64,000 bases of DNA. Origin: Auanema rhodensis (Eukaryota; Nematoda; Chromadorea; Rhabditida; Rhabditidae). Where the stretch lies: assembly GCA_964057225.1 (NCBI GenBank), contig OZ059896.1, positions 21,572,501-21,636,500 of the forward strand, given 5' to 3'. Under the pieces are notes generated by a model, which had not been told where the DNA came from, did no database searches, and saw only the letters and a list, made by a program, of their open reading frames with translations. Of this stretch, positions 52,572 through 64,000 are shown one piece after another; position 1 is the first letter of the stretch, and each line of letters opens with the position of its first letter. Made by a program: the position numbers and the translations under genes.

Positions 52572-55500
52572 CTTATATCAGTTGATATCTCGATGCATTT
52601 TTAAGCTAGCGCAAATCTGATAACACAGATCGACGCAGCTTAAAAATCCGCATCGAATGCACTATACCACATTGAGAAACGCTTAATACAAAAATTAGTT
52701 ATGATCGTTTGAAAATTGATGCATTAGTGTATGTTGAGTTTCCATGTACACTCAACATTGCTTCCAAAAACATTTTGACAAAAATTTTTTCGAAAAATTT
52801 CAAAACAATTTAGCGAAAAGTAGATGTTTTTAGATTCCTTTCTTCAAGGCAAAGACGATGGACAATGTTATTCAACGAAAAAATTAATTCCTCAGGGTGA
52901 AAATCGAGGATATAAGTGTGAACTTATATCAGTTGATATCTCGGTGCATTTTTAAGCTAGCGCAAATCTGATAACACAGATCGACGCAGCTTAAAAATCC
53001 GCATCGAATGCACTATACTACATTGAGAAACGCTTAATACAAAAATTAGTTATGATCGTTTGAAAAATGATGCCTTAGTGTATGTTGAGTTTCCATGTAC
53101 ACTCAACATTGCTTCCAAAAACATTTTGACAACAATTTTTTCGAAAAATTTCAAAATAATTTAGCAAAAAGTAGTTGTTTTTAGATTCCTTTTTTTAAGG
53201 CAAAGACGATCGACAATGTTATTCAACGAAAAAATTAATTCTTCAGGGTGAAAATCGAGGATATAAGTGTGAACTTATATCAGTTGATATCTCGGTGCAT
53301 TTTTAAGCTAGCGCAAATCTGATAACACAGATCGACGCAGCTTAAAAATCCGCATCGAATGCACTATACTACATTGAGAAACGCTTAATACAAAAATTAG
53401 TTATGATCGTTTGAAAAATGATGCCTTAGTGTATGTTGAGTTTCCATGTACACTCAACATTGCTTCCAAAAACATTTTGACAACAATTTTTTCGAAAAAT
53501 TTCAAAATAATTTAGCAAAAAGTAGTTGTTTTTAGATTCCTTTTTTTAAGGCAAAGACGATCGACAATGTTATTCAACGAAAAAATTAATTCTTCAGGGT
53601 GAAAATCGAGGATATAAGTGTGAACTTATATCAGTTGATATCTCGGTGCATTTTTAAGCTAGCGCAAATCTGATAACACAGATCGACGCAGCTTAAAAAT
53701 CCGCATCGAATGCACTATACTACATTGAGAAACGCTTAATACAAAAATTAGTTATGATCGTTTGAAAAATGATGCATTAGTGTATGTTGAGTTTCCATGT
53801 ACACTCAACATTGCTTCCAAAAACATTTTGACAAAAATTTTTTCGAAAAATTTCAAAATAATTTAGCAAAAAGTAGATGTTTTTAGATTCCTTTTTTCAA
53901 GGCAAAGACGATGGACAATGTTATTCAACGAAAAAATTAATTCTTCAGGGTGAAAATCGAGGATATAAGTGTGAACTTATATCAGTTGATATCTCGGTGC
54001 ATTTTTAAGCTAGCGCAAATCTCATAACACAGATCGACGCAGCTTGAAAATCCGCATCGAATGCACTATACTATATTGAGAAACGCTTAATACAAAAATT
54101 AGTTATGATCGTTTGAAAAATGATGCATTAGTGTATGTTGAGTTTCCATGTACACTCAACATTGCTTCCAAAAACATTTTGACAAAAATTTTTTCGAAAA
54201 ATTTCAAAATAATTTAGCAAAAAGTAGATGTTTTTAGATTCCTTTTTTCAAGGCAAAGACGATGGACAATGTTATTCAACGAAAAAATTAATTCTTCAGG
54301 GTGAAAATCGAGGATATAAGTGTGAACTTATATCAGTTGATATCTCGGTGCATTTTTAAGCTAGCGCAAATCTCATAACACAGATCGACGCAGCTTGAAA
54401 ATCCGCATCGAATGCACTATACTATATTGAGAAACGCTTAATACAAAAATTAGTTATGATCGTTTGAAAAATGATGCATTAGTGTATGTTGAGTTTCCAT
54501 GTACACTCAACATTGCTTCCAAAAACATTTTGACAAAAATTTTTTCGAAAAATTTCAAAATAATTTAGCAAAAAGTAGATGTTTTTAGATCCTTTTTTTC
54601 AAGGCAAAGACGATGGACAATGTTATTCAACGAAAAAATTAATTCTTCAGTGTGAAAATCGAGGATATAAGTGTGAACTTATATCAGTTGATATCTCGGT
54701 GCATTTTTAAGCTAGCGCAAATCTGATAACACAGATCGACGCAGCTTGAAAATCCGCATCGAATGCACTATACTACATTGAGAAACGCTTAATACAAAAG
54801 TTAGTTATGATCGTTTGAAAAATGATGCCTTAGTGTATGTTGAGTTTCCATGTACACTCAACATTGCTTCCAAAAACATTTTGACAAAAATTTTTTCGAA
54901 AAATTTCAAAATAATTTAGCAAAGAGTAGATGTTTTTAGATTCCTTTTTTTAAGGCAAAGACGATGGACAATGTTATTCAACGAAAAAATTAATTCCTCA
55001 GGGTGAAAATCGAGGATATAAGTGTGAACTTATATCAGTTGATATCTCGGTGCATTTTTAAGCTAGCGCAAATCTGATAACACAGATCGACGCAGCTTAA
55101 AAATCCGCATCGAATGCACTATACTACATTGAGAAACGCTTAATACAAAATTTAGTTATGATCGTTTGAAAAATGATGCCTTAGTGTATGTTGAGTTTCC
55201 ATGTACACTCAACATTGCTTCCAAAAACATTTTGACAACAATTTTTTCGAAAAATTTCAAAATAATTTAGCAAAAAGTAGATGTTTTTAGATTCCTTTTT
55301 TTAAGGCAAAGACGATCGACAATGTTATTCAACGAAAAAATTAATTCTTCAGGGTGAAAATCGAGGATATAAGTGTGAACTTATATCAGTTGATATCTCG
55401 GTGCATTTTTAAGCTAGCGCAAATCTGATAACACAGATCGACGCAGCTTAAAAATCCGCATCGAATGCACTATACTACATTGAGAAACGCTTAATACAAA

Positions 55501-56432
55501 AATTAGTTATGATCGTTTGAAAAATGATGCATTAGTGTATGTTGAGTTTCCATGTACACTCAACATTGCTTCCAAAAACATTTTGACAAAAATTTTTTCG
55601 AAAAATTTCAAAATAATTTAGCAAAAAGTAGATGTTTTTAGATTCCTTTTTTCAAGGCAAAGACGATGGACAATGTTATTCAACGAATAAATTAATTCTT
55701 CAGGGTGAAAATCGAGGATATAAGTGTGAACTTATATCAGTTGATATCTCGGTGCATTTTTAAGCTAGCGCAAATCTCATAACACAGATCGACGCAGCTT
55801 AAAAATCCGCATCGAATGCACTATACTACATTGAGAAACGCTTAATACAAAAATTAGTTATGATCGTTTGAAAAATGATGCCTTAGTGTATGTTGAGTTT
55901 CCATGTACACTCTACATTGCTTCCAAAAACATTTTGACAAAAATTTTTTCGAAAAATTTCAAAATAATTTAGCAAAAAGTAGATGTTTTTAGATTCCTTT
56001 TTTCAAGGCAAAGACGATGGACAATGTTATTCAACGAAAAAATTAATTCTTCAGGGTGAAAATCGAGGATATAAGTGTGAACTTATATCAGTTGATATCT
56101 CGATGCATTTTTAAGCTAGCGCAAATCTGATAACACAGATCGACGCAGCTTAAAAATCCGCATCGAATGCACTATACCACATTGAGAAACGCTTAATACA
56201 AAAATTAGTTATGATCGTTTGAAAATTGATGCATTAGTGTATGTTGAGTTTCCATGTACACTCAACATTGCTTCCAAAAACATTTTGACAAAAATTTTTT
56301 CGAAAAATTTCAAAACAATTTAGCGAAAAGTAGATGTTTTTAGATTCCTTTCTTCAAGGCAAAGACGATGGACAATGTTATTCAACGAAAAAATTAATTC
56401 CTCAGGGTGAAAATCGAGGATATAAGTGTGAA
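52572..56432. repeat. Eleven-copy block, second instance (3861 bp)
   Basis: The same eleven classes in the same order as 48009-51869, with the private ATCC (54588), T325, T123, T253 and CGAATAAAT (T at 55688) marks at exactly 4563 bp from their partners. The only difference I noticed is in the final Q copy, which here has the normal CCTTTCTTC. The low divergence indicates a very recent duplication. Confidence 0.88.
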
Positions 56433-57836
56433 CTTATATCAGTTGATATCTCGGTGCATTTTTAAGCTAGCGCAAATCTGATAACACAGATCGACGCAGC
56501 TTAAAAATCCGCATCGAATGCACTATACTACATTGAGAAACGCTTAATACAAAATTTAGTTATGATCGTTTGAAAAATGATGCCTTAGTGTATGTTGAGT
56601 TTCCATGTACACTCAACATTGCTTCCAAAAACATTTTGACAACAATTTTTTCGAAAAATTTCAAAATAATTTAGCAAAAAGTAGATGTTTTTAGATTCCT
56701 TTTTTTAAGGCAAAGACGATCGACAATGTTATTCAACGAAAAAATTAATTCTTCAGGGTGAAAATCGAGGATATAAGTGTGAACTTATATCAGTTGATAT
56801 CTCGGTGCATTTTTAAGCTAGCGCAAATCTGATAACACAGATCGACGCAGCTTAAAAATCCGCATCGAATGCACTATACTACATTGAGAAACGCTTAATA
56901 CAAAAATTAGTTATGATCGTTTGAAAAATGATGCATTAGTGTATGTTGAGTTTCCATGTACACTCAACATTGCTTCCAAAAACATTTTGACAAAAATTTT
57001 TTCGAAAAATTTCAAAATAATTTAGCAAAAAGTAGATGTTTTTAGATTCCTTTTTTCAAGGCAAAGACGATGGACAATGTTATTCAACGAATAAATTAAT
57101 TCTTCAGGGTGAAAATCGAGGATATAAGTGTGAACTTATATCAGTTGATATCTCGGTGCATTTTTAAGCTAGCGCAAATCTCATAACACAGATCGACGCA
57201 GCTTAAAAATCCGCATCGAATGCACTATACTACATTGAGAAACGCTTAATACAAAAATTAGTTATGATCGTTTGAAAAATGATGCCTTAGTGTATGTTGA
57301 GTTTCCATGTACACTCTACATTGCTTCCAAAAACATTTTGACAAAAATTTTTTCGAAAAATTTCAAAATAATTTAGCAAAAAGTAGATGTTTTTAGATTC
57401 CTTTTTTCAAGGCAAAGACGATGGACAATGTTATTCAACGAAAAAATTAATTCTTCAGGGTGAAAATCGAGGATATAAGTGTGAACTTATATCAGTTGAT
57501 ATCTCGATGCATTTTTAAGCTAGCGCAAATCTGATAACACAGATCGACGCAGCTTAAAAATCCGCATCGAATGCACTATACCACATTGAGAAACGCTTAA
57601 TACAAAAATTAGTTATGATCGTTTGAAAATTGATGCATTAGTGTATGTTGAGTTTCCATGTACACTCAACATTGCTTCCAAAAACATTTTGACAAAAATT
57701 TTTTCGAAAAATTTCAAAACAATTTAGCGAAAAGTAGATGTTTTTAGATTCCTTTCTTCAAGGCAAAGACGATGGACAATGTTATTCAACGAAAAAATTA
57801 ATTCCTCAGGGTGAAAATCGAGGATATAAGTGTGAA
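56433..57836. repeat. R-U-P-Q tetramer, direct duplicate of 55029-56432
   Basis: R (T123), U (with CGAATAAAT, T at 57092), P and Q, offset by exactly 1404 bp from the previous four copies. It carries the same private mark, so it arose after the mutation at 51125/55688 and by a separate, smaller event than the 13-unit duplication. Confidence 0.88.
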
Positions 57837-60800
57837 CTTATATCAGTTGATATCTCGGTGCATTTTTAAGCTAGCGCAAATCTGATAACACAGATCGACG
57901 CAGCTTAAAAATCCGCATCGAATGCACTATACTACATTGAGAAACGCTTAATACAAAAATTAGTTATGATCGTTTGAAAAATGATGCCTTAGTGTATGTT
58001 GAGTTTCCATGTACACTCAACATTGCTTCCAAAAACATTTTGACAACAATTTTTTCGAAAAATTTCAAAATAATTTAGCAAAAAGTAGTTGTTTTTAGAT
58101 TCCTTTTTTTAAGGCAAAGACGATCGACAATGTTATTCAACGAAAAAATTAATTCTTCAGGGTGAAAATCGAGGATATAAGTGTGAACTTATATCAGTTG
58201 ATATCTCGGTGCATTTTTAAGCTAGCGCAAATCTGATAACACAGATCGACGCAGCTTAAAAATCCGCATCGAATGCACTATACTACATTGAGAAACGCTT
58301 AATACAAAAATTAGTTATGATCGTTTGAAAATTGATGCATTAGTGTATGTTGAGTTTCCATGTACACTCTACATTGCTTCCAAAAACATTTTGACAAAAA
58401 TTTTTTCGAAAAATTTCAAAATAATTTAGCAAAAAGTAGATGTTTTTAGATTCCTTTTTTCAAGGCAAAGACGATGGACAATGTTATTCAACGAAAAAAT
58501 TAATTCTTCAGGGTGAAAATCGAGGATATAAGTGTGAACTTATATCAGTTGATATCTCGGTGCATTTTTAAGCTAGCGCAAATCTCATAACACAGATCGA
58601 CGCAGCTTGAAAATCCGCATCGAATGCACTATACTATATTGAGAAACGCTTAATACAAAAATTAGTTATGATCGTTTGAAAAATGATGCATTAGTGTATG
58701 TTGAGTTTCCATGTACACTCAACATTGCTTCCAAAAACATTTTGACAAAAATTTTTTCGAAAAATTTCAAAATAATTTAGCAAAAAGTAGATGTTTTTAG
58801 ATTCCTTTTTTCAAGGCAAAGACGATGGACAATGTTATTCAACGAAAAAATTAATTCTTCAGGGTGAAAATCGAGGATATAAGTGTGAACTTATATCAGT
58901 TGATATCTCGGTGCATTTTTAAGCTAGCGCAAATCTGATAACACAGATCGACGCAGCTTAAAAATCCGCATCGAATGCACTATACTACATTGAGAAACGC
59001 TTAATACAAAAATTAGTTATGATCGTTTGAAAAATGATGCCTTAGTGTATGTTGAGTTTCCATGTACACTCAACATTGCTTCCAAAAACATTTTGACAAC
59101 AATTTTTTCGAAAAATTTCAAAATAATTTAGCAAAAAGTAGTTGTTTTTAGATTCCTTTTTTTAAGGCAAAGACGATCGACAATGTTATTCAACGAAAAA
59201 ATTAATTCTTCAGGGTGAAAATCGAGGATATAAGTGTGAACTTATATCAGTTGATATCTCGGTGCATTTTTAAGCTAGCGCAAATCTCATAACACAGATC
59301 GACGCAGCTTGAAAATCCGCATCGAATGCACTATACTATATTGAGAAACGCTTAATACAAAAATTAGTTATGATCGTTTGAAAAATGATGCATTAGTGTA
59401 TGTTGAGTTTCCATGTACACTCAACATTGCTTCCAAAAACATTTTGACAAAAATTTTTTCGAAAAATTTCAAAATAATTTAGCAAAAAGTAGATGTTTTT
59501 AGATTCCTTTTTTCAAGGCAAAGACGATGGACAATGTTATTCAACGAAAAAATTAATTCTTCAGGGTGAAAATCGAGGATATAAGTGTGAACTTATATCA
59601 GTTGATATCTCGGTGCATTTTTAAGCTAGCGCAAATCTGATAACACAGATCGACGCAGCTTGAAAATCCGCATCGAATGCACTATACTACATTGAGAAAC
59701 GCTTAATACAAAAATTAGTTATGATCGTTTGAAAAATGATGCATTAGTGTATGTTGAGTTTCCATGTACACTCAACATTGCTTCCAAAAACATTTTGACA
59801 AAAATTTTTTCGAAAAATTTCAAAATAATTTAGCAAAAAGTAGATGTTTTTAGATTCCTTTTTTCAAGGCAAAGACGATGGACAATGTTATTCAACGAAA
59901 AAATTAATTCTTCAGGCTGAAAATCGAGGATATAAGTGTGAACTTATATCAGTTGATATCTCGGTGCATTTTTAAGCTAGCGCAAATCTGATAACACAGA
60001 TCGACGCAGCTTGAAAATCCGTATCGAATGCACTATACTACATTGAGAAACGCTTAATACAAAAATTAGTTATGATCGTTTGAAAAATGATGCATTAGTG
60101 TATGTTGAGTTTCCATGTACACTCAACATTGCTTCCAAAAACATTTTGACAAAAATTTTTTCGAAAAATTTCAAAATAATTTAGCAAAAAGTAGATGTTT
60201 TTAGATTCCTTTTTTCAAGGCAAAGACGATGGACAATGTTATTCAACGAAAAAATTAATTCTTCAGGGTGAAAATCGAGGATATAAGTGTGAACTTATAT
60301 CAGTTGATATCTCGGTGCATTTTTAAGCTAGCGCAAATCTCATAACACAGATCGACGCAGCTTGAAAATCCGCATCGAATGCACTATACTATATTGAGAA
60401 ACGCTTAATACAAAAATTAGTTATGATCGTTTGAAAAATGATGCATTAGTGTATGTTGAGTTTCCATGTACACTCAACATTGCTTCCAAAAACATTTTGA
60501 CAAAAATTTTTTCGAAGAATTTCAAAATAATTTAGCAAAAAGTAGATGTTTTTAGATTCCTTTTTTCAAGGCAAAGACGATGGACAATGTTATTCAACGA
60601 AAAAATTAATTCTTCAGGGTGAAAATCGAGGATATAAGTGTGAACTTATATCAGTTGATATCTCGGTGCATTTTTAAGCTAGCGCAAATCTGATAACACA
60701 GATCGACGCAGCTTGAAAATCCGCATCGAATGCACTATACTACATTGAGAAACGCTTAATACAAAAATTAGTTATGATCGTTTGAAAAATGATGCATTAG

Positions 60801-63800
60801 TGTATGTTGAGTTTCCATGTACACTCAACATTGCTTCCAAAAACATTTTGACAAAAATTTTTTCAAAAAATTTCAAAATAATTTAGCAAAAAGTAGATGT
60901 TTTTAGATTCCTTTTTTCAAGGCAAAGACGATGGACAATGTTATTCAACGAAAAAATTAATTCTTCAGGGTGAAAATCGAGGATATAAGTGTGAACTTAT
61001 ATCAGTTGATATCTCGGTGCATTTTTAAGCTAGCGCAAATCTGATAACACAGATCGACGCAGCTTAAAAATCCGCATCGAATGCACTATACTACATTGAG
61101 AAACGCTTAATACAAAAATTAGTTATGATCGTTTGAAAAATGATGCATTAGTGTATGTTGAGTTTCCATGTACACTCAACATTGCTTCCAAAAACATTTT
61201 GACAAAAATTTTTTCGAAAAATTTCAAAATAATTTAGCAAAAAGTAGATGTTTTTAGATTCCTTTTTTCAAGGCAAAGACGATGGACAATGTTATTCAAC
61301 GAAAAAATTAATTCTTCAGGGTGAAAATCGAGGATATAAGTGTGAACTTATATCAGTTGATATCTCGATGCATTTTTAAGCTAGCGCAAATCTGATAACA
61401 CAGATCGACGCAGCTTAAAAATCCGCATCGAATGCACTATACCACATTGAGAAACGCTTAATACAAAAATTAGTTATGATCGTTTGAAAATTGATGCATT
61501 AGTGTATGTTGAGTTTCCATGTACACTCAACATTGCTTCCAAAAACATTTTGACAAAAATTTTTTCGAAAAATTTCAGAACAATTTAGCGAAAAGTAGAT
61601 GTTTTTAGATTCCTTTCTTCAAGGCAAAGACGATGGACAATGTTATTCAACGAAAAAATTAATTCCTCAGGGTGAAAATCGAGGATATAAGTGTGAACTT
61701 ATATCAGTTGATATCTCGGTGCATTTTTAAGCTAGCGCAAATCTGATAACACAGATCGACGCAGCTTAAAAATCCGCATCGAATGCACTATACTACATTG
61801 AGAAACGCTTAATACAAAAATTAGTTATGATCGTTTGAAAATTGATGCATTAGTGTATGTTGAGTTTCCATGTACACTCAACATTGCTTCCAAAAACATT
61901 TTGACAAAAATTTTTTCGAAAAATTTCAAAACAATTTAGCGAAAAGTAGATGTTTTTAGATTCCTTTCTTCAAGGCAAAGACGATGGACAATGTTATTCA
62001 ACGAAAAAATTAATTCCTCAGGGTGAAAATCGAGGATATAAGTGTGAACTTATATCAGTTGATATCTCGGTGCATTTTTAAGCTAGCGCAAATCTGATAA
62101 CACAGATCGACGCAGCTTAAAAATCCGCATCGAATGCACTATACTACATTGAGAAACGCTTAATACAAAAATTAGTTATGATCGTTTGAAAAATGATGCC
62201 TTAGTGTATGTTGAGTTTCCATGTACACTCAACATTGCTTCCAAAAACATTTTGACAACAATTTTTTCGAAAAATTTCAAAATAATTTAGCAAAAAGTAG
62301 ATGTTTTTAGATTCCTTTTTTTAAGGCAAAGACGATCGACAATGTTATTCAACGAAAAAATTAATTCTTCAGGGTGAAAATCGAGGATATAAGTGTGAAC
62401 TTATATCAGTTGATATCTCGGTGCATTTTTAAGCTAGCGCAAATCTGATAACACAGATCGACGCAGCTTAAAAATCCGCATCGAATGCACTATACTACAT
62501 TGAGAAACGCTTAATACAAAAATTAGTTATGATCGTTTGAAAAATGATGCATTAGTGTATGTTGAGTTTCCATGTACACTCAACATTGCTTCCAAAAACA
62601 TTTTGACAAAAATTTTTTCGAAAAATTTCAAAATAATTTAGCAAAAAGTAGATGTTTTTAGATTCCTTTTTTCAAGGCAAAGACGATGGACAATGTTATT
62701 CAACGAAAAAATTAATTCTTCAGGGTGAAAATCGAGGATATAAGTGTGAACTTATATCAGTTGATATCTCGGTGCATTTTTAAGCTAGCGCAAATCTCAT
62801 AACACAGATCGACGCAGCTTGAAAATCCGCATCGAATGCACTATACTATATTGAGAAACGCTTAATACAAAAATTAGTTATGATCGTTTGAAAAATGATG
62901 CATTAGTGTATGTTGAGTTTCCATGTACACTCAACATTGCTTCCAAAAACATTTTGACAAAAATTTTTTCGAAAAATTTCAAAATAATTTAGCAAAAAGT
63001 AGATGTTTTTAGATTCCTTTTTTCAAGGCAAAGACGATGGACAATGTTATTCAACGAAAAAATTAATTCTTCAGGGTGAAAATCGAGGATATAAGTGTGA
63101 ACTTATATCAGTTGATATCTCGGTGCATTTTTAAGCTAGCGCAAATCTGATAACACAGATCGACGCAGCTTGAAAATCCGCATCGAATGCACTATACTAC
63201 ATTGAGAAACGCTTAATACAAAAATTAGTTATGATCGTTTGAAAAATGATGCATTAGTGTATGTTGAGTTTCCATGTACACTCAACATTGCTTCCAAAAA
63301 CATTTTGACAAAAATTTTTTCAAAAAATTTCAAAATAATTTAGCAAAAAGTAGATGTTTTTAGATTCCTTTTTTCAAGGCAAAGACGATGGACAATGTTA
63401 TTCAACGAAAAAATTAATTCTTCAGGGTGAAAATCGAGGATATAAGTGTGAACTTATATCAGTTGATATCTCGGTGCATTTTTAAGCTAGCGCAAATCTC
63501 ATAACACAGATCGACGCAGCTTGAAAATCCGCATCGAATGCACTATACTATATTGAGAAACGCTTAATACAAAAATTAGTTATGATCGTTTGAAAAATGA
63601 TGCATTAGTGTATGTTGAGTTTCCATGTACACTCAACATTGCTTCCAAAAACATTTTGACAAAAATTTTTTCGAAAAATTTCAAAATAATTTAGCAAAAA
63701 GTAGATGTTTTTAGATTCCTTTTTTCAAGGCAAAGACGATGGACAATGTTATTCAACGAAAAAATTAATTCTTCAGGGTGAAAATCGAGGATATAAGTGT

Positions 63801-64000
63801 GAACTTATATCAGTTGATATCTCGGTGCATTTTTAAGCTAGCGCAAATCTGATAACACAGATCGACGCAGCTTGAAAATCCGCATCGAATGCACTATACT
63901 ACATTGAGAAACGCTTAATACAAAAATTAGTTATGATCGTTTGAAAATTGATGCATTAGTGTATGTTGAGTTTCCATGTACACTCAACATTGCTTCCAAA
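57837..64000. repeat. Copies 166-183: mixed R, S and U copies
   Basis: Order from 57837: R, a T97/T145/T183 copy, S, R, S, U (with CAGGCTG near 59916), U (with CCGTATCG near 60021), S (with GAAGAATTT near 60519), U with A221, U, Q (with CAGAACAA near 61577), a U-Q hybrid at 61698, R, U, S, U with A221, S, and the partial last copy. S alternates with G71 U copies, suggesting an incipient dimer period (62751 and 63453 are two units apart). More copy-specific single changes occur here than in the 48-58 kb part. Confidence 0.8.
63804..64000. repeat. Partial satellite copy cut by the window end
   Basis: The first 197 bp of a G71 copy with T97 and T145, ending after GCTTCCAAA. Nothing suggests that the array ends here. 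Confidence 0.93.

Larger units (their letters stand above)
1..64000. repeat. Tandem satellite array, 351-bp unit, 183 copies, all head to tail
   Basis: Every base belongs to one satellite. I set the unit to begin at CTTATATCAG. Main variable offsets within the unit: 20-22 (TGG, CGG or CGA), 46-49 (CTGA, ATGA, ATGG or CTCA), 71 (A/G), 97 (T/C), 99 (C/T), 111 (C/T), 114 (A/G), 123 (A/G/T), 145 (A/T), 152 (A/C), 183 (A/T), 211 (A/C), 221 (G/A), 223 (A/T), 235 (T/C), 237 (A/G), 244 (A/G), 247 (A/G), 253-255, 259 (T/A), 272 (T/C), 274 (C/T/G), 289 (G/C), 320 (T/C), 325 (G/T) and 350 (A/C). Few other differences occur, so copies are nearly identical outside these sites. No transposon, inversion or unique spacer interrupts the array. 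The length of 351 is divisible by three, so any reading frame open through one unit would stay open indefinitely; none does. Array size and uniformity indicate eukaryotic heterochromatin; the species and family name are not recognised. Confidence 0.97.
38182..64000. repeat. Right array domain: copy classes P, Q, R, S, T, U
   Basis: 73 complete copies and one partial. P has CTCA at 46-49, C152 and T183 (starts 40287, 42393, 43446, 45201, 47658, 51168, 55731, 57135). Q has CGA at 20-22, C235, G244, C272 and C320 (40638, 42744, 43797, 45552, 48009, 51519, 52572, 56082, 57486, 61347). R has C152, C211 and C289 (39586, 44499, 46956, 48360, 48711, 50466, 51870, 52923, 53274, 55029, 56433, 57837, 58890, 62049). 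S has CTCA at 46-49, G71 and T99 (49413, 49764, 53976, 54327, 58539, 59241, 60294, 62751, 63453). T has G71, G123, C152, G247 and C320 (38533, 39235, 46605, 50115, 54678). U is the plain type, close to left-domain B. T resembles A without T223. The domain is the same satellite with a different set of amplified variants. Confidence 0.83.

Noticed and set aside
1-64000. CRISPR array
   Set aside because: There are no short repeats separated by unique spacers; the whole 351 bp repeats, and no cas gene is present.
1-64000. Ribosomal, 5S or tRNA gene repeat
   Set aside because: No rRNA motif, tRNA cloverleaf or A/B box pair was recognised in the unit on either strand.
1-64000. Drosophila 359-bp (1.688) or beetle 360-bp satellite
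   Set aside because: Only the unit length and AT richness are similar; I could not match the sequence to either family, so no name is assigned.
1-64000. Long repeat protein encoded across units (351 is divisible by 3)
   Set aside because: Every frame on both strands meets at least one stop per unit, so no frame stays open.

Overview
The whole window is one uninterrupted tandem satellite DNA array, with no gene, RNA gene or transposon visible on either strand. The basic unit is 351 bp, about 32% G+C by hand count of one copy, and always in the same orientation. I count 182 complete copies plus a partial 183rd. Copies start at 1, 352, 703, 1054 and 1405; then at 1692+351k up to 26262; 26612+351k up to 36440; 36778+351k up to 39937; and 40287+351k up to 63804. 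Only four copies differ from 351 bp (287, 350, 338 and 350 bp). An array of this size and regularity points to eukaryotic pericentromeric or centromeric heterochromatin. CpG is not depleted (about 11 per unit where about 9 are expected), which fits a weakly methylated genome such as an insect or other invertebrate better than a vertebrate or plant. I cannot name the species or the satellite family.

Copies differ at roughly 25 diagnostic positions, which group them into recurring classes, and the order of classes forms higher-order repeats (HORs). Left domain (1 to about 38,181): classes A to E. The ancestral-looking order is A-B-C-D-E, a pentamer of 1755 bp. It is seen as an apparently exact twin at 1692-5201, again at 18189-21698, and as a shuffled pentamer twin at 20997-24506. 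A heptamer (2457 bp) occurs at 13275-17837 and a trimer (1053 bp) at 30122-33280. Right domain (about 38,182 to 64,000): classes P, Q, R, S, T and U. The tetramer R-U-P-Q (1404 bp) occurs six times, and four of these are preceded by T to give a T-R-U-P-Q pentamer. The largest recent event is an eleven-copy block (48009-51869) repeated 4563 bp downstream (52572-56432) together with its private mutations. The last 6 kb is a looser mix of R, S and U.

Each unit is rich in short inverted repeats. There is a 9-bp-arm hairpin across the chosen unit boundary, a 67-bp imperfect dyad at offsets 19-85, a 9-bp-arm dyad at offsets 160-187 and a 12-bp palindrome at offsets 215-226. Such dyads are typical of centromeric satellites that lack a CENP-B box, but a centromeric role here is only an inference. 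The window's biology is therefore that of array evolution by unequal exchange, local amplification and conversion. I see no protein-coding system in it.
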